A DNA stretch of 64,000 bases, from NCBI GenBank assembly GCA_904846265.1, contig CAJHAA010000001.1, forward strand, positions 1 to 64,000. The letters are read 5' to 3'. A program made the position numbers and the translations under genes. Shown piece after piece: positions 55,933-64,000 of the stretch; position 1 is the stretch's first letter, and each line of letters opens with the position of its first letter. The notes below the pieces were generated by a model. The model was not told the origin of the DNA. It saw only the letters and a program-made list of their open reading frames with translations, and did no database searches. This DNA comes from Psychrobacter immobilis (GTDB lineage: Bacteria > Pseudomonadota > Gammaproteobacteria > Pseudomonadales > Moraxellaceae).

Positions 55933-56986
55933 AGACCATACAGGCGCTACTGGCAGCTTTTGCTTTTTCGTACACGTTGTCAGCGTCTAGACCAGTGGCA
56001 TTGACTTCATCTAGATAGTGCTGTGAGCCTTCCATTAATGGACCTTTCCAGTCTGGGTCATTGAGTGGGTCAGGAATATCGATCATGATATCGCCTTTTT
56101 CTTTAGCGGCAGCCATTGCTTTGGCATTACTGACGTCAAATACTTTGGAGACACGTGCTGCCATCTCCGCTCCTGAATTGTCATCAATTACTTTCTTGAG
56201 ATCATCGGGCAAATTGTCGTATTTCTCTTTATTCATACTGATAACAAAAGTAGAGTTATAAAAAGGAATATTGGTGTGCGTATTGATTAAATCATCAAGA
56301 CGAAATGCTTGAATGGGCTGCCAAGTAAAGCTGAGTCCGTCAATGACACCGCGTTGAAGGGAAGTATAAGTATCACTGGCAGGCATGCCAACGGGCGCCG
56401 CGCCAGTCGCTTCGATAATATGACTCGCAACGGCAGAAGGTTGGCGAATACGCAAACCTTTCATATCTGCTGGCGTGCGAATAGGCTTATCTACGGTATG
56501 CAGCGCACCTTGTCCAGTGCCTATCAGCGCGAGCAGGTGAGTATCTTCGTACTCATTTTTAATGACACCATCATCATACAGTTTATGAAGTATGCAGCTC
56601 TGCTGCTGTGCAGTATTTGTGATACCTGGCAGCTCTACAATTTGAGTTAAAGGAAATCGCCCTGCTGTATATCCTTGCGCTTGCATACCAATATCAACAA
56701 TACCTTTCGCGGTAGCATCATAGGTAGCACCCGGTTTGCTAAGAGTAGCAGAAGGGTAGATCTCAATCTTTAAGCGGCCTTTTGATTCTTCTTCAATTTT
56801 CTTTGCCCATGGCTGCAATGCTTCGGTGTTTATGTTGTCATTGGCAGTCATAAAGTGTGAGAATCTTAGAGTAGTCACATCGCCTGTATCTACATCAGCG
56901 TTTACTGCTGGGTCGTTATTAGAGCAACCAGTCATCGCGATCGAAGTCGCTAAGAGTATTCCTAAAGGGGTTTTTATTTTCATCAT
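55931..56986 (-). CDS. TRAP transporter substrate-binding lipoprotein (DctP type)
   Basis: Periplasmic solute-binding protein of 351 residues, with lipobox AMTGC (Cys21). The DctP fold is supported by LRFSHFM near the N-terminus, ALHTVDKPIRTPADMKGLRIRQP with the conserved substrate-binding Arg, and GVIDGLSFTW. TRAP systems also need DctQ and DctM membrane proteins; neither is in the window, so this is an orphan component whose partners must be elsewhere. Its location suggests an aromatic or keto-acid ligand, which is inference. AAAGGATTCA lies ahead of two tandem ATGs. Confidence 0.85.
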   Translation of the reverse strand: MMKIKTPLGILLATSIAMTGCSNNDPAVNADVDTGDVTTLRFSHFMTANDNINTEALQPWAKKIEEESKGRLKIEIYPSATLSKPGATYDATAKGIVDIGMQAQGYTAGRFPLTQIVELPGITNTAQQQSCILHKLYDDGVIKNEYEDTHLLALIGTGQGALHTVDKPIRTPADMKGLRIRQPSAVASHIIEATGAAPVGMPASDTYTSLQRGVIDGLSFTWQPIQAFRLDDLINTHTNIPFYNSTFVISMNKEKYDNLPDDLKKVIDDNSGAEMAARVSKVFDVSNAKAMAAAKEKGDIMIDIPDPLNDPDWKGPLMEGSQHYLDEVNATGLDADNVYEKAKAASSACMV

Positions 56987-57025
56987 TGAATCCTTTCATG
57001 ATGGTTGGATATTGTTCGCTACCTA

Positions 57026-57084
57026 GGGCGTGTCATCAATTAGTATATTGATACATTTAATGGTCTTAAAATGACGGCACGCCC
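57026..57084. mobile_element. Short MITE-like element, second copy of the family
   Basis: A 59-bp element with ends GGGCGTGTCATCAATT and, inward on the minus strand, GGGCGTGCCGTCATTT. It is flanked by TA on both sides (57024-57025, 57085-57086). The ends match those of the 170-bp element at the dnaE stop. No coding capacity. It lies between the VOC gene and the TRAP protein gene. Confidence 0.7.
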
Positions 57085-57129
57085 TAATTAGTCATATAAA
57101 AAGAGATAACGAACACAATAACAGGTCAA

Positions 57130-57705
57130 TTACTCACCGACAGGCGCGACTTCTCTTGCTTCAGCCAGTTCTTCTGCATGTAAAAACTGGGTATGAGCTG
57201 GTGCGCGTTTGGTACGTGACCATTCTTCTAACATCTCATACTTCATGGCTTCAGTAATCATCGAGACTTTTTCTTCTGAGGTAATATCATCGTAGGTGAG
57301 TTCCATACGATGGCCGTTAGGATCAAAGAAATAGATAGAATGGAAGATACCGTGATTGGTCACGCCGACCACATCAATACCATTTTCTTCTAAATGCTTT
57401 TTTGCTGCCATTAAGGCATCACGGTCTTTTACCTTCATGGCTAAGTGTTGCACCCAATTCGGGGTATTCGGATCAAAACCCATTTCAGGCTGATTGGGCA
57501 CTTCAAAAAACGCCAATACGTTGCCATTACCTGCGTCTAAAAAAACATGCATATAAGGATCAAAGGCTTTGGTCGAAGGCACGTGGTCTTCAGCGAATGC
57601 AAGGATGAAATCCATGTTTAGGTATTTTTGATACCATTCAACGGTTTCTTTAGCGTCTTTGCAGCGATAGGCCACATGATGGATTTTTTCAATTTTAAAG
57701 CTCAT
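57130..57705 (-). CDS. VOC-family protein, candidate extradiol dioxygenase
   Basis: A 191-residue two-module VOC protein. Putative metal ligands are His10 (KIHHVAY), His87 (WVQHLAM) and Glu135 (RMELT), the His-His-Glu set of type I extradiol ring-cleavage dioxygenases. The segment TNHGIFHSIYFFDPNGHRME fits the published extradiol signature as recalled from memory, with His118, Tyr125 and Glu135 correctly spaced. It lies 113 bp downstream of fahA on the same strand and no hmgA is present, so homogentisate ring cleavage is a plausible role. AAAAGGAG precedes the ATG. Other VOC activities remain possible. Confidence 0.8.
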   Translation of the reverse strand: MSFKIEKIHHVAYRCKDAKETVEWYQKYLNMDFILAFAEDHVPSTKAFDPYMHVFLDAGNGNVLAFFEVPNQPEMGFDPNTPNWVQHLAMKVKDRDALMAAKKHLEENGIDVVGVTNHGIFHSIYFFDPNGHRMELTYDDITSEEKVSMITEAMKYEMLEEWSRTKRAPAHTQFLHAEELAEAREVAPVGE

Positions 57706-57818
57706 ATCAAACTCCTTTTGATAGGGAATGCAGTGAGTAATAGGCTGCCAGTACCGATTGACTATAGGTCGATGGTTGCTTGGCAGCTCAAAACCACTGT
57801 GCTCACATTTTTTCTAGA

Positions 57819-59120
57819 CTATTTGTCAAAATCAAAGTTAAGCGCGGGCAGTACTTTGCCGCGTACTTCACCAAAGCCAACACGAATGCCGTCTTTTTCG
57901 CTATAGCCTTTCATGATTACTGTGTCGCCATCTTCAATAAAACTGCGGGTCTCGCCGCCTTTTAAAGTGACAGGTTTGGTCGCATTCCAAGCAATCTCTA
58001 GCATCGAGCCATAAGAATCTGGCGTTGGTCCTGAAATCGTCCCTGAGCCCATCATATCGCCAACTTCCACTTTACAGCCAGTGATGGTGTGGTGGGTGAG
58101 CTGCTGCGCCATTGACCAATACATATGTTTGAAGTTGGTCTCACAAACCACAGTGGCGCTATCTGAGTTTTCAGGCAATAACTCAACTGATAGATGGATG
58201 TCATAGCTATTATTGCTGTCTTTTTCGTTTAGATATGCCAATGGTTTTGGCTCTTGAATCGGGCATGCTGTTTTAAAAGGTGCCAACGCATCCATAGTCA
58301 CAATCCAAGGCGAGACTTCAGAAGCAAAGGTTTTGGCATTAAATGGACCTAAAGGCACATATTCCCATTTTTGAATGTCACGGGCTGACCAGTCGTTGAG
58401 CAAGACCATGCCAAAAATATGCTCAAAGGCATTGTCTACTGCAATCGGTTGACCAATGCTATTACCTTTACCAACCACAAAAGCAGTCTCAAGTTCAAAA
58501 TCTAAACGCTTACAGGCTGAGAAAATAGGGCGGGCGTCAGCATTTGGCTTTAATTGACCAGAGGGGCGTATCACATCAGTGCCACTGACGATGACGGTGC
58601 TGGCGCGTCCGTTATAGCCGACTGGCATTTCAGTCCAGTTAGGTAGTAGGGCGTTGTTTGGATCACGGAACATAGTGCCGACGTTGGTGGCGTGCTCTTT
58701 AGACGAATAGAAATCGGTAAAACCTGGGACGTGAACAGGCAGATGCATGGTGACGTCTGCTTGATTAAATAGCGCTTTTTTCTGCAAGTCTTGATTATCA
58801 CACAAGGCGTCGCTAGCACTAGATAGGAGGGTTTGGATGGTTGATCGTGCCTGCGTCCAATTGTCTCGACCTGAGTCAATAAAAGCGTTTAGCGTTGGTT
58901 GATCAAAATATGGACCGCCCTCTAAGCTCAGTAAACCTTCTGCTTCGAGCACAGCCAAATCCAATACGTACTCACCGATAGCCACACCAGCGCGGCGCTT
59001 GTTATTACCAACAGCGTCTTTGGCATCACTAAAAATACCATAAGGTAGGTTATGAATGGAGAAGTCAGAATCAGCGGCGATATCGATAAAGGATGTGAGG
59101 GTATTGTCAATCTTTGACAT
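57819..59120 (-). CDS. fahA: Fumarylacetoacetase
   Basis: Last enzyme of tyrosine breakdown, cleaving fumarylacetoacetate to fumarate and acetoacetate. The 433-residue protein shows an N-terminal SH3-like domain (about 15-125) and a catalytic beta-barrel domain with metal ligands in FTDFYSSKEHAT (Asp, His), FELETAFVVG (Glu residues) and LLNDWSARDIQKWEY (Asp). GSGTISGP is intact. Length is normal. AAGGAGCACCCT precedes the ATG. It is first in a minus-strand unit with the VOC gene. Confidence 0.94.
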   Translation of the reverse strand: MSKIDNTLTSFIDIAADSDFSIHNLPYGIFSDAKDAVGNNKRRAGVAIGEYVLDLAVLEAEGLLSLEGGPYFDQPTLNAFIDSGRDNWTQARSTIQTLLSSASDALCDNQDLQKKALFNQADVTMHLPVHVPGFTDFYSSKEHATNVGTMFRDPNNALLPNWTEMPVGYNGRASTVIVSGTDVIRPSGQLKPNADARPIFSACKRLDFELETAFVVGKGNSIGQPIAVDNAFEHIFGMVLLNDWSARDIQKWEYVPLGPFNAKTFASEVSPWIVTMDALAPFKTACPIQEPKPLAYLNEKDSNNSYDIHLSVELLPENSDSATVVCETNFKHMYWSMAQQLTHHTITGCKVEVGDMMGSGTISGPTPDSYGSMLEIAWNATKPVTLKGGETRSFIEDGDTVIMKGYSEKDGIRVGFGEVRGKVLPALNFDFDK

Positions 59121-59149
59121 AGGGTGCTCCTTGCTAAAGCATATAATGA

Positions 59150-59185
59150 ATTACGTTATAATTAAATACTTACGCATAATGTAAT
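59150..59185 (-). promoter_or_regulatory. fahA promoter with candidate operator
   Basis: An inverted repeat ATTACGTTAT/ATAATGTAAT (59150-59159 and 59176-59185, nine of ten matching) surrounds the probable promoter. On the minus strand, TTACAT and TATAAC are separated by 18 bp. TTAATTATAAC is identical to the sequence upstream of maiA, consistent with shared control. Confidence 0.45.
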
Positions 59186-59296
59186 TTATCAAAGTGGAGA
59201 TTGCAAGGGTTTTTGTGCAGTGTTTTCTTAAAATAGACGTGATACTAGGGACGTTGATGTTATTTGGTAAAATAAATAGGAAAAACGTAGGACATA

Positions 59297-59329
59297 AAAA
59301 AAAGGCTGAGCAGTCGCTCAACCTTTTTG
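59297..59329. terminator. Terminator downstream of the aminotransferase gene
   Basis: AAAAAGG-TGAGC pairs with GCTCA-CCTTTTT around AGTC. It lies 46 bp beyond the aminotransferase stop on the minus strand. Confidence 0.75.
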
Positions 59330-59374
59330 TGAATCGCTATTACTGACTACCGCACCGTTTTAATGCGTGCTCAC

Positions 59375-60571
59375 TCAGTCTTTTAAGACGTCTGCCATGG
59401 CATTGGCGACATAGTCGATGTTACTGGTGTTCAGTCCAGCCACACACATACGTGAGTTGGAAACCATGTAAATGCCAAACTCGCTTTGTAAGCGTTCGAC
59501 TTGCTCAGGCGTCAGACCAGTAAAGCTAAACATGCCGTTTTGACGGGTAATATAGTCAAAGTTGCGGTTCGGGATTTTAGCTTCTAACACTGATTTTAGC
59601 TTTAAGCGCATGGCTTTGATGCGGTCGCGCATCGCATAAACTTCGCCAACCCATTGCTTGTGCAGTGCTTCGTCGTTCATAACGATATCGACCACACGAC
59701 CACCATGTGATGGCGGGCTTGAGTAAATACGGCGTACGGTAGCATTTAGCTGACCGAAGACGCGCTCTGTCTCGTCAACCGTTGGACAAACAACTGATAG
59801 ACCGCCGACACGCTCGCCATATAGCGATAAGTTTTTAGAGAATGAGTTGCTGACAAACAATGGCAAGCCCATATCGACAGCTTTACGAATCGCATAAGCA
59901 TCGCTGTCCATGTCTTCGCCAAAACCTTGGTAGGCAATATCCATAAATGGAATCAGTTCGCGCGCTTGAATGACGTTCAGCACAGTATCCCATTGCTCAC
60001 GGGTCAAATCTAGACCTGTTGGATTGTGGCAACAAGGATGCAGCAAAATCACATCATTTTTATTCAACGTCTCAAAAAACGCAATCATTTCATCGAATTT
60101 GATGCTGCTGTTGGCTTTGTCGTAGTACGGGTATTTACCCACTTCGACATCAGAGCCTTCAAAAATGGCAATGTGGTTGCCCCATGTTGGGTCACTCACA
60201 TAGCATTTAGATTGTGGGAACCATTCATGGATGAACTCAGCGCCGACTTTTAACGCGCCAGAACCGCCAATCGTAGCGATAGTGGCGACCAAACCGTCTT
60301 TTAAAATCTGTGCGTCTTTACCGAACAGTAATTCCTGACAGCCTTTACGATGTCCTGGTAAGCCTGCCATCGGTAGATATGGACGCGGCGCAATAGGATC
60401 GGCAATGCGTTCTTCGGCTGTTTTTACACAGTCAAGTACGGGCAATACACCATTTTCATCATAATAAATACCAATGCCTAAATTGACCTTTTTAGGATTG
60501 TTATCTGCTGTATATTTTTCCATCAGCCCTAAGATTGGATCACCAGCGTAATAGTCGATACGTTCAAACAT
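59375..60571 (-). CDS. tyrB: Aromatic amino acid aminotransferase
   Basis: PLP enzyme of the class I (AspC/TyrB) family, 398 residues. The Schiff-base lysine is in SNSFSKNLSLYGERVGGL, and the substrate-binding Arg region is near the C-terminus (SRMCVAGLN). HPCCHNPTGLD is typical for this branch. Sequence alone does not separate AspC from TyrB; location between fahA and hppD supports conversion of tyrosine to 4-hydroxyphenylpyruvate. AAGGAAACAAC precedes the ATG. It forms its own unit ending at 59297. Confidence 0.88.
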   Translation of the reverse strand: MFERIDYYAGDPILGLMEKYTADNNPKKVNLGIGIYYDENGVLPVLDCVKTAEERIADPIAPRPYLPMAGLPGHRKGCQELLFGKDAQILKDGLVATIATIGGSGALKVGAEFIHEWFPQSKCYVSDPTWGNHIAIFEGSDVEVGKYPYYDKANSSIKFDEMIAFFETLNKNDVILLHPCCHNPTGLDLTREQWDTVLNVIQARELIPFMDIAYQGFGEDMDSDAYAIRKAVDMGLPLFVSNSFSKNLSLYGERVGGLSVVCPTVDETERVFGQLNATVRRIYSSPPSHGGRVVDIVMNDEALHKQWVGEVYAMRDRIKAMRLKLKSVLEAKIPNRNFDYITRQNGMFSFTGLTPEQVERLQSEFGIYMVSNSRMCVAGLNTSNIDYVANAMADVLKD

Positions 60572-60678
60572 GTTGTTTCCTTATGAAATATAAATCAAGC
60601 CGCCAAAAATCATAGAGCAAATTGACGGTTAACTCAATATGAGATTCAATTATCTTGCATAATTAATAAAATAGTTGA

Positions 60679-60698
60679 TTGAAACCATTGTGTTTCAA
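60679..60698. promoter_or_regulatory. Inverted repeat upstream of tyrB
   Basis: TTGAAAC and GTTTCAA are perfect 7-bp arms spaced by six bases, about 110 bp upstream of the tyrB start and just beyond the LysR gene stop. It could be an operator or a weak terminator of the LysR gene; the sequence does not decide. Confidence 0.35.
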
Positions 60699-60736
60699 AG
60701 CTTTTCAAGCATCAACCATGCCTGTGTCAGCGATAC

Positions 60737-61666
60737 TTAAGTATGCTGTAAGTCATTAAAATGACTGGAAAAATAGCTCTGCAAGAAGTCTTTGAAAGCA
60801 ATGGTAGCAGGCGATAACGCACGAGAAGAACGCTGATAGATAAAAAACTGCCGCATTTTAACGGGTTGTGCCAGCGGCCTCATTTGTAAACCATTGGCGC
60901 TAACCCAGTCGATGACTTCGGGCATATAGGGCAAACATAAGGTAATGCCGAAGCCTTGACGGGTCATCTCAAGCGCAGTGGACATAAAATTGACCTTGTA
61001 ACGTGCCTGTTGAATATGACTGGCGATACGGTCATCCAACTCGGCTGTCACTTGTTCAATGAAAGGGCCTTGCAGCGTGATGAGCGGAATGTCTAATAAA
61101 TCCTGCCACGTTATTTCATGCTTTTGTGCCAGCGCATGGTTGTCAGGCATCACCACACAAAATGGTAGCTGATATAACAAATCAGCATTGATGTCGTCCT
61201 CAGCCTCCATAAATCCAAGCTCAGTACCGACACCCAAATCTACTTCAATGTCCTGAATATGTCTGAGTAAGTTTTCTGCCGAACAATCTAATAACGATAC
61301 GCCAATCTCGGGATGTTGTTTGGAAAACTGGGCGATGACTGCTGGCATAGAAGAGGCGGCAAACTGCGAAACAGCGAGTCGGACTTGACCTTGCGCCAAG
61401 CTTGTTAAGCTGCTCGCCTCATTTTCAAACAGCTGCATCTCATTCAAGATACGCCGTGCTTGCGGCAATAAATGCCGTCCTACTACCGACAAAGACAGCT
61501 GGCGGGTAGTACGGTCGAACAGCACGATACCGAGGCTGGACTCCAATTCTTTAATCAAGCCGCTAACGGCAGATTGGGTCAAATGCATCTGATCGCTGGC
61601 ACGAGTAAAACTGCCATTGTCAGCGACTTGGATGAAAGCGGTTAATTGGCGAATGCTGATATTCAT
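60737..61666 (-). CDS. LysR-family transcriptional regulator
   Basis: A 309-residue regulator. The N-terminal winged helix-turn-helix (about 1-60) reads MNISIRQLTAFIQVADNGSFTRAS then LTQSAVSGLIKELE. The C-terminal effector domain (about 90-295) follows with the usual two-lobed pattern. The ATG at 61666 has AGG upstream at normal spacing; upstream in-frame codons to 61699 are unlikely to be translated. It is divergent from hppD and is its likely regulator. Confidence 0.88.
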   Translation of the reverse strand: MNISIRQLTAFIQVADNGSFTRASDQMHLTQSAVSGLIKELESSLGIVLFDRTTRQLSLSVVGRHLLPQARRILNEMQLFENEASSLTSLAQGQVRLAVSQFAASSMPAVIAQFSKQHPEIGVSLLDCSAENLLRHIQDIEVDLGVGTELGFMEAEDDINADLLYQLPFCVVMPDNHALAQKHEITWQDLLDIPLITLQGPFIEQVTAELDDRIASHIQQARYKVNFMSTALEMTRQGFGITLCLPYMPEVIDWVSANGLQMRPLAQPVKMRQFFIYQRSSRALSPATIAFKDFLQSYFSSHFNDLQHT

Positions 61667-61739
61667 AAGTAAACCTGATAAATAAATCATAAAAAACAAT
61701 TAGTCTTATAAATAAACCTAATCTAATATAAATACATCG

Positions 61740-61756
61740 TCAATAAGAATTATTGA
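61740..61756. promoter_or_regulatory. Candidate LysR-type operator between lysR and hppD
   Basis: TCAATAA-GAA-TTATTGA is a perfect 7-bp inverted repeat in the 145-bp divergent spacer, 56 bp upstream of the hppD ATG. LysR proteins bind dyad symmetry sites containing T-N11-A, which this contains. Confidence 0.45.
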
Positions 61757-61811
61757 TTGAAGACATTTTTTATTGCATTTTTACCACCAATTGAAATTAA
61801 GGATGATTACA

Positions 61812-62912
61812 ATGGCAGATTTATTTGACAACCCAATGAGCCTAAATGGGTTTGATTTTGTTGAATTCGCCTCACCTCAACCGGATGCGGTCGACGCATT
61901 GTTCAAACAGCTTGGCTTTGCCCATGTCGCCAACCATCGCTCAAAAGATGTGGCGCTATACCGTCAAGGTGACATCAATCTTATTCTAAATCGTGAACCA
62001 AAAAGCGAAGCCAGCTATTTCGTTGAAGAGCATGGTGCTGGCGCTTGTAGCATGGGCTTTCGTGTGCAGAATTCCAAAAAAGCTTATGAGCGTGCCATCG
62101 AAATGGGCGCGCAGCCAGTAGACGTACCCACTGGTGTGATGGAGCTGCGCCTGCCTGCTATCAAGGGTATCGGTGGCTCACTGATTTATCTCATCGATCG
62201 TTATAAAGATGGTGAGTCTATTTATGACGTTGATTTCGAATTTTTTGCTGATGTAGACCGTCGTCCTGTCGGGCATGGTTTTAAAGTCATCGACCATTTA
62301 ACCCATAACGTTTACCGTGGTCGTATGGCTTATTGGGCAAACTTTTATGAGCGCATCTTTAACTTCCGCGAAATCCGCTTTTTTGACATCAAAGGTGAAT
62401 ATACGGGTTTGACCAGTAAAGCCATGACAGCGCCTGATGGCAAAATCCGTATTCCATTGAACGAAGAGTCAAAGCAGGGCGGCGGTCAAATTGAAGAATA
62501 CTTGATGCATTTCAACGGTGAAGGTATTCAGCATATTGCTTTGGCCAGCGATGATTTGTTTGCCAGTATCGATAAATTAAAAGCAGCGGGTATCCCGCTA
62601 ATGACTGCCCCAACCGCGACTTACTATGAAATGCTGAGTGAGCGTCTACCAAATCATGGCGAAAATGTCTCTGAGCTACAGATGCGCGGTATCTTGTTAG
62701 ATGGCACCACTGAAGGCGGCACACCGCGTCTGCTGTTACAAATTTTCTCTGAAACTATCTTAGGTAGCCCTGTCTTCTTCGAGTTTATCCAGCGTAAAGG
62801 TGATTACGAAGATGGCTTTGGCGAAGGTAATTTCAAAGCCCTATTTGAATCCATTGAGCGCGATCAAGTCCGTCGTGGCACGGTTGGTCAGCTAGAAACT
62901 GAAACACCGTAA
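61812..62912 (+). CDS. hppD: 4-hydroxyphenylpyruvate dioxygenase
   Basis: Fe(II) dioxygenase that turns 4-hydroxyphenylpyruvate into homogentisate. The 366-residue protein has two VOC modules; the C-terminal one carries the Fe ligands His162 (VIDHLTHNV), His241 (GIQHIALA) and Glu324 (FFEFIQ). The length matches bacterial HPPD. The ATG at 61812, preceded by AAGGATGATTACA, was preferred over an in-frame TTG 13 codons earlier. Adjacent lysR and phhA fit a Phe/Tyr catabolic unit. Confidence 0.95.
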   Translation: MADLFDNPMSLNGFDFVEFASPQPDAVDALFKQLGFAHVANHRSKDVALYRQGDINLILNREPKSEASYFVEEHGAGACSMGFRVQNSKKAYERAIEMGAQPVDVPTGVMELRLPAIKGIGGSLIYLIDRYKDGESIYDVDFEFFADVDRRPVGHGFKVIDHLTHNVYRGRMAYWANFYERIFNFREIRFFDIKGEYTGLTSKAMTAPDGKIRIPLNEESKQGGGQIEEYLMHFNGEGIQHIALASDDLFASIDKLKAAGIPLMTAPTATYYEMLSERLPNHGENVSELQMRGILLDGTTEGGTPRLLLQIFSETILGSPVFFEFIQRKGDYEDGFGEGNFKALFESIERDQVRRGTVGQLETETP

Positions 62913-63112
62913 GCCCCTCTACCTTTAGGGAAAAATCCATAAAATAAACGGGCAGGGCAAAAGGAGTTTGTCTTGTCCCTAATAACCACTGCACTCTGTA
63001 ATGCCGTGTGTTCAATGTGATGACTGAGCTATGGTTCAGTCATGATTGAAAACGAATAGCAAAAATTCAGAGTGCCATTTAGAGTGCCAATGGCAATAAA
63101 AGGAATACAGGC

Positions 63113-64000
63113 ATGGAACGCCTACCACATACGAATTCTGTTAATAAAGCTATCGGTGCCAACAGCGTTGCTTGCAAAACGCTAGGCACTGATGCTGCCA
63201 GTCACGATGATTCTGCTTATAAAAAGCAGGATTCTATGCCTAAAAAACAACCTTACGTGTCGCATCAACCAGATAGCCATGGTCATATTCACTATAGTGA
63301 TGATGAAAATGGTATGTGGCAGGCATTGCTTGAGCGTCAAGCCGAACAAATACCCAACCGTGCCTGCCCAGCCTATCTAGACGGTTTAAAAAAACTGAAT
63401 TTGCCCGCTACGCGTATTCCGCAATTGCATGATATCGATGAGGTATTGCAAGCCACGACTGGTTGGCAAACTGCCGCTGTCCCTGCATTAATCAGTTTTG
63501 GTAAGTTTTTTAAATTGCTTGCCAATAAATCCTTTCCAGTGGCAACTTTTATCCGTCGATTTGATGATATGGACTATATCGAAGAGCCTGATATTTTTCA
63601 TGAAATCGTTGGACATTGTCCGCTTTTGACCCATCCTGCCTTTGCTACATTCAATGAAACTTATGGCAAGTTGGGTCTTAATGCCACTAAAGAAGAACGG
63701 TGGTTTTTGGCACGGCTCTATTGGTTTACCATCGAGTTTGGCTTGGTGGGACAAAATCAGAGCAGTCGCCGAATCTATGGCGGTGGCATTTTAAGCTCAC
63801 CGTCTGAGACGGTTTATGCACTCAATGCTGGTTCTGAGCAGCAATCAGAACCTCAGCATCAACCGCAAAATCAACCAGAGCACCGAGCGTTTGACTTGCT
63901 TGATGTGTTACGTACCCCTTATCGTATCGATCATATCCAGCCGATTTATTATGTCATTGATGATTTGGATACATTATTTGATATCGTCAATAGCGATATC
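63113..64000 (+). CDS. phhA: Phenylalanine 4-monooxygenase, 3' end outside window
   Basis: Pterin- and Fe-dependent hydroxylase that converts phenylalanine to tyrosine. The 296 codons in the window include the Fe ligands His163 and His168 (HEIVGHCP) and Glu208 (YWFTIEFGL), and the FIRRFDDMDYIEEPD block. The frame is open to the right edge. The N-terminus is extended by about 40 residues relative to the usual start; ATG 63113 has AAAGGA, while an ATG at 63236 preceded by CAGGA matches the usual family start. A Gln/Pro-rich insertion lies near residues 242-257. An 8-bp inverted repeat (63020-63043) lies upstream. Confidence 0.9.
   Translation, partial: MERLPHTNSVNKAIGANSVACKTLGTDAASHDDSAYKKQDSMPKKQPYVSHQPDSHGHIHYSDDENGMWQALLERQAEQIPNRACPAYLDGLKKLNLPATRIPQLHDIDEVLQATTGWQTAAVPALISFGKFFKLLANKSFPVATFIRRFDDMDYIEEPDIFHEIVGHCPLLTHPAFATFNETYGKLGLNATKEERWFLARLYWFTIEFGLVGQNQSSRRIYGGGILSSPSETVYALNAGSEQQSEPQHQPQNQPEHRAFDLLDVLRTPYRIDHIQPIYYVIDDLDTLFDIVNSDI

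Overview
The window is chromosomal DNA of a gammaproteobacterium, most likely Psychrobacter or a close Moraxellaceae relative. This is inferred from three things: the pheA-hisC-tyrA/aroA block with a fused TyrA-AroA protein, the general protein character, and the AT-rich intergenic DNA. No rRNA or tRNA gene, CRISPR array or prophage was seen. The left edge cuts an IS3-family insertion sequence and the right edge cuts phenylalanine hydroxylase.

Layout. 1-127: end of an IS3-type element. 0.6-8.6 kb: fadD, a FetAB-type ABC exporter, a YbgC-type thioesterase, xthA, argJ and a DUF4377 lipoprotein. 8.8-18.6 kb: sdaA, a RutG/UraA-type permease, an EamA transporter, a WG-repeat protein, an alpha/beta hydrolase with a small rubredoxin gene, apt, an adhesin-E-like secreted protein and transaldolase. 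19.1-26.4 kb: aromatic amino acid synthesis (pheA, hisC, tyrA-aroA), rarD, folB and folK. 26.6-36 kb, mostly minus strand: a membrane protein, an SDR enzyme, cysE, ytoQ, trmJ coupled to an Hpt protein, and dnaE. 36.3-43.3 kb: an Mrr-type endonuclease whose 5' end looks frameshifted, ggt, and two tandem lipoproteins of unknown function. 43.5-52.3 kb: a CpxP/Spy-like protein divergent from a CpxR/CpxA-like two-component system, then a giant trimeric autotransporter adhesin.

52.6-64 kb is a phenylalanine/tyrosine catabolic island. It carries phhA (Phe to Tyr), an aromatic aminotransferase (Tyr to 4-hydroxyphenylpyruvate), hppD (to homogentisate), maiA (maleylacetoacetate isomerase) and fahA (fumarylacetoacetase), with a LysR and an IclR regulator, an orphan TRAP binding protein and a flavin monooxygenase-like protein. 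No classical homogentisate dioxygenase (hmgA) is present in the window. A VOC-fold protein beside fahA carries the metal ligands and signature of extradiol ring-cleavage dioxygenases, which makes it the candidate for the missing step. This is the most interesting hypothesis in the window.

The non-coding DNA is also informative. Two short elements share terminal inverted repeats and are flanked by TA. One of them sits exactly in the dnaE stop codon and appears to have changed it from TAA to TAG. Short 14-15 bp tandem repeats occur behind the thioesterase gene, inside the start of tyrA-aroA and downstream of the adhesin. Most transcription units end in recognisable hairpin-plus-T-run terminators.
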